Shown: piece by piece, positions 62,915 to 64,000 of the stretch | How the letters are laid out: the number at the start of each line of letters is the position of its first letter | Position numbering within the stretch: the first letter of the stretch is position 1 | Virus record (IMG/VR): IMGVR_UViG_3300006175_000012 | Span: 1-64,000 of that record | Length of the DNA stretch: 64,000 bases | Source: a virus | Strand: one strand, 5' to 3' | Made by a program: the position numbers and the translations under genes | Notes under the pieces: generated by a model | What the model was told of the DNA's origin: nothing | The model's input: only the letters and a program-made list of their open reading frames with translations | The model's database searches: none

Positions 62915-62956
62915 GCCGCTAAGGCCCGGAGGCAGCCGGGCCGAGGCGGCTTTTTT
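62915..62956 (+). terminator. Nested hairpin followed by T6
   Basis: GGCCCGG/CCGGGCC inside GCCGC/GCGGC, followed on the plus strand by TTTTTT (62951-62956). It is a good rho-independent terminator on the plus strand; on the minus strand it lies between the 62962 and 62875 genes, with As instead. It may serve both directions. Confidence 0.6.
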
Positions 62957-62961
62957 GTCGG

Positions 62962-63240
62962 CTAGGCCGCTGACCGTTCCTCGGCCGGTTGGCGTCTACG
63001 TCTCGCGGCCGCAGACCTGCGCGCCATCTCGGCGTAGAACGCCTTGCGCGCCGAGGCGGCCGCAGCCGCCCGCGCCGCAGGGGCCATCACCCCGTCCGGG
63101 TCGACCAGCCGCTCGAAGCGCGCCTCGCGCGCCTCCCAAGCCGCCGCCAGCCGCGCCGCGCGGTCAGGGGTCTTGGCCCACGACGCATGCGCTGCGGCGA
63201 CGCGCTGGAGGCGCTGCTCGGCCTCGGACGGGCCGCTCAC
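62962..63240 (-). CDS. Basic helical protein (92 aa)
   Basis: GTG at 63240 (GTGA with the HTH gene). Arg/Ala-rich helices (LQRVAAAHASWAKTPDRAAR, ARFERLVDPDGVMAPAARAA). No family recognised. Confidence 0.5.
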   Translation of the reverse strand: MSGPSEAEQRLQRVAAAHASWAKTPDRAARLAAAWEAREARFERLVDPDGVMAPAARAAAAASARKAFYAEMARRSAAARRRRQPAEERSAA

Positions 63241-63536
63241 GCGGCGACCGCCTTGCTCGCGCGCCGCACGTGGCTGTAGAGGGTGCGCTCCGCGTAGGCG
63301 CGCGTCACCCCGTAGCTCATGGCCAGATCCGTCAGCCCGCCCATCACCAGCGCCGAGAGGTTGTTGACCCCGTCGACGGTCTGCTTGAGCGTGACCTCGC
63401 CGATGCCGGCGGCGCGGGCGATCGCCGAGAGGTTGGGCTTTCCGGTGTTCCAGTTGTGCAGGCTCGGGTCGCGCTGCGCGAACCATTCGAGCGCGCCGTC
63501 GCGCAGCACGTACCGGGCGCGGTCTTCGCGTGCCAT
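63237..63536 (-). CDS. HTH protein, Cro-like partner of the divergent repressor (99 aa)
   Basis: ATG at 63536. LHNWNTGKPNLSAIARAAGI, GEVTLKQTVDGVNNLSALVM and MGGLTDLAMSYGVTRAYAER give an HTH and helical bundle. Two inverted 16-bp operator copies and a divergent repressor-like gene indicate the lysogeny switch. First gene of the large minus-strand early operon. Confidence 0.65.
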   Translation of the reverse strand: MAREDRARYVLRDGALEWFAQRDPSLHNWNTGKPNLSAIARAAGIGEVTLKQTVDGVNNLSALVMGGLTDLAMSYGVTRAYAERTLYSHVRRASKAVAA

Positions 63537-63559
63537 GGGCGTCTCCGCATCGTCAACTT

Positions 63560-63787
63560 GGCTTGCTTAACCAAGGTAGCACCTAAGTTAAGTGTGCGGA
63601 GGTTTTTGGCGTCACGGATCGGCCTCGACTCGGTTCGCTTAGGGCGCGCCAGGGGCGCACGGAACGCGCAGTGGCGTTTTTGTCGCGGGCTGTGGCCTTC
63701 CGGTTCGTTCTCTGCGACACTCACGGCGGCATGCGCCGGGTGCGGCGGCGCATGCCGGCGCCCTAGACTCGCTTGGTTAAGCAAGCC
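63560..63787. promoter_or_regulatory. Pair of inverted 16-bp operators around the divergent promoters
   Basis: GGCTTGCTTAACCAAG (63560-63575) is the exact reverse complement of CTTGGTTAAGCAAGCC (63772-63787); each is a near-palindrome CTTG(G/C)TTAA(G/C)CAAG. A half site CTAAGTTAAG lies at 63583-63592, and a TAGACT (63764-63769) next to the right copy is a likely -10 box for the plus-strand gene. The layout is that of a two-repressor switch. Confidence 0.75.
63728..63756. terminator. Perfect 11-bp inverted repeat GGCATGCGCCG/CGGCGCATGCC
   Basis: Arms 63728-63738 and 63746-63756 in the divergent intergenic region. Could stop antisense readthrough or be another operator; the rest of 63600-63727 has nothing else recognisable. 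Confidence 0.5.
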
Positions 63788-63831
63788 GGAGGCTCGGTCA
63801 AACGAGCCCGCATGATCGCGAGGTCGGTTCC

Positions 63832-64000
63832 ATGCCCCGCAAACGCACCGAGGACGACCGGCAGCGCGCCGCCGACCGCTGGAGCGCCTGGCTGCGCGAA
63901 ACAGCGCAACGCCAAGGCAAGCGCCAGATCGACCTGATCAAGGAATCCGGCGGCGTGCTCTCCTCGGCGACACTCTCCCAATGGTGGGACGGCAAGTACT
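63832..64000 (+). CDS. Repressor-like HTH protein, N-terminal part (runs off window)
   Basis: ATG at 63832; 56 residues are visible: MPRKRTEDDRQRAADRWSAW, LRETAQRQGKRQIDLIKESG, SATLSQWWDGKY. The QIDLIKES..LSSATLSQWW part is an XRE-type HTH as in phage repressors. It is divergent from the Cro-like gene with inverted operators between. The C-terminal part is outside. Confidence 0.65.
   Translation, partial: MPRKRTEDDRQRAADRWSAWLRETAQRQGKRQIDLIKESGGVLSSATLSQWWDGKY

Noticed and set aside
62915-62956. Terminator as evidence for a plus-strand gene to its left
   Set aside because: No convincing plus-strand gene lies upstream; the T-run may simply serve as part of a bidirectional structure.

Overview
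This is very GC-rich actinomycete DNA: GTG starts are frequent, there is a WhiB-like protein, and there are many small zinc-ribbon and helix-turn-helix genes. It carries no chromosomal housekeeping genes, and its genes are tightly packed, usually with the stop of one overlapping the start of the next (ATGA, GTGA or TGATG). It reads as mobile DNA: the early region of a temperate actinophage or phage-plasmid, joined to or mixed with an integrative-conjugative (AICE-like) segment. I cannot name the host genus from the sequence.

Layout. 1-7.6 kb (minus strand): a DUF2637-type membrane protein coupled to the start of a larger membrane protein (possibly the transfer protein), then a long chain of small accessory genes and an excisionase-like HTH gene. 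7.6-9.9 kb (plus): a GntR/UTRA regulator and a RepA-like ATPase. 10-12 kb: small genes, an odd tRNA-like gene, a second HTH gene and a second GntR regulator. 12-18 kb (plus): a GIY-YIG-like protein, two paralogous replication-initiator-like genes with iteron-like repeats inside them, a CoiA-like nuclease and companions. 18.2-19.3 kb: two tandem NUDIX proteins, the first with a damaged NUDIX box. 19.3-21.4 kb: a cassette of two conserved-looking genes of unknown function followed by about 470 bp of GGNNN pentamer repeats. 23-25.8 kb (plus): a coupled RNA-repair-like operon (Thg1-like polymerase, RlaP-like nucleotidyltransferase, HAD/PNK-type phosphatase, small partners). 25.8-35.8 kb: small accessory genes, a minimal ATP-dependent ligase, MazG-like and FtsK-gamma-like proteins. 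36-40 kb: tyrosine integrase with an unusual cysteine-rich tail, and zinc-ribbon genes. 40-49 kb: LuxR-type, HNH, WhiB, DnaB helicase, initiator with internal repeats, PAPS-reductase-like protein. 49-64 kb: XRE regulators, HNH nuclease, two DNA methyltransferases, VRR-NUC and PD-(D/E)XK nucleases, RecT with a YqaJ-type exonuclease, and a divergent repressor pair at the right edge.

How it fits together. Integrase and excisionase-like proteins would handle integration; the initiator genes with internal repeats, the RepA-like ATPase and DnaB would handle replication; RecT plus exonuclease form a homologous recombination pair; methyltransferases, nucleases, MazG-like and PAPS-reductase-like proteins shape DNA and nucleotide chemistry; GntR, XRE, WhiB and LuxR proteins regulate. 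The most promising undescribed system is the pentamer-repeat cassette at 19.69-21.39 kb. The next best are the RNA-repair operon and the in-gene origins.
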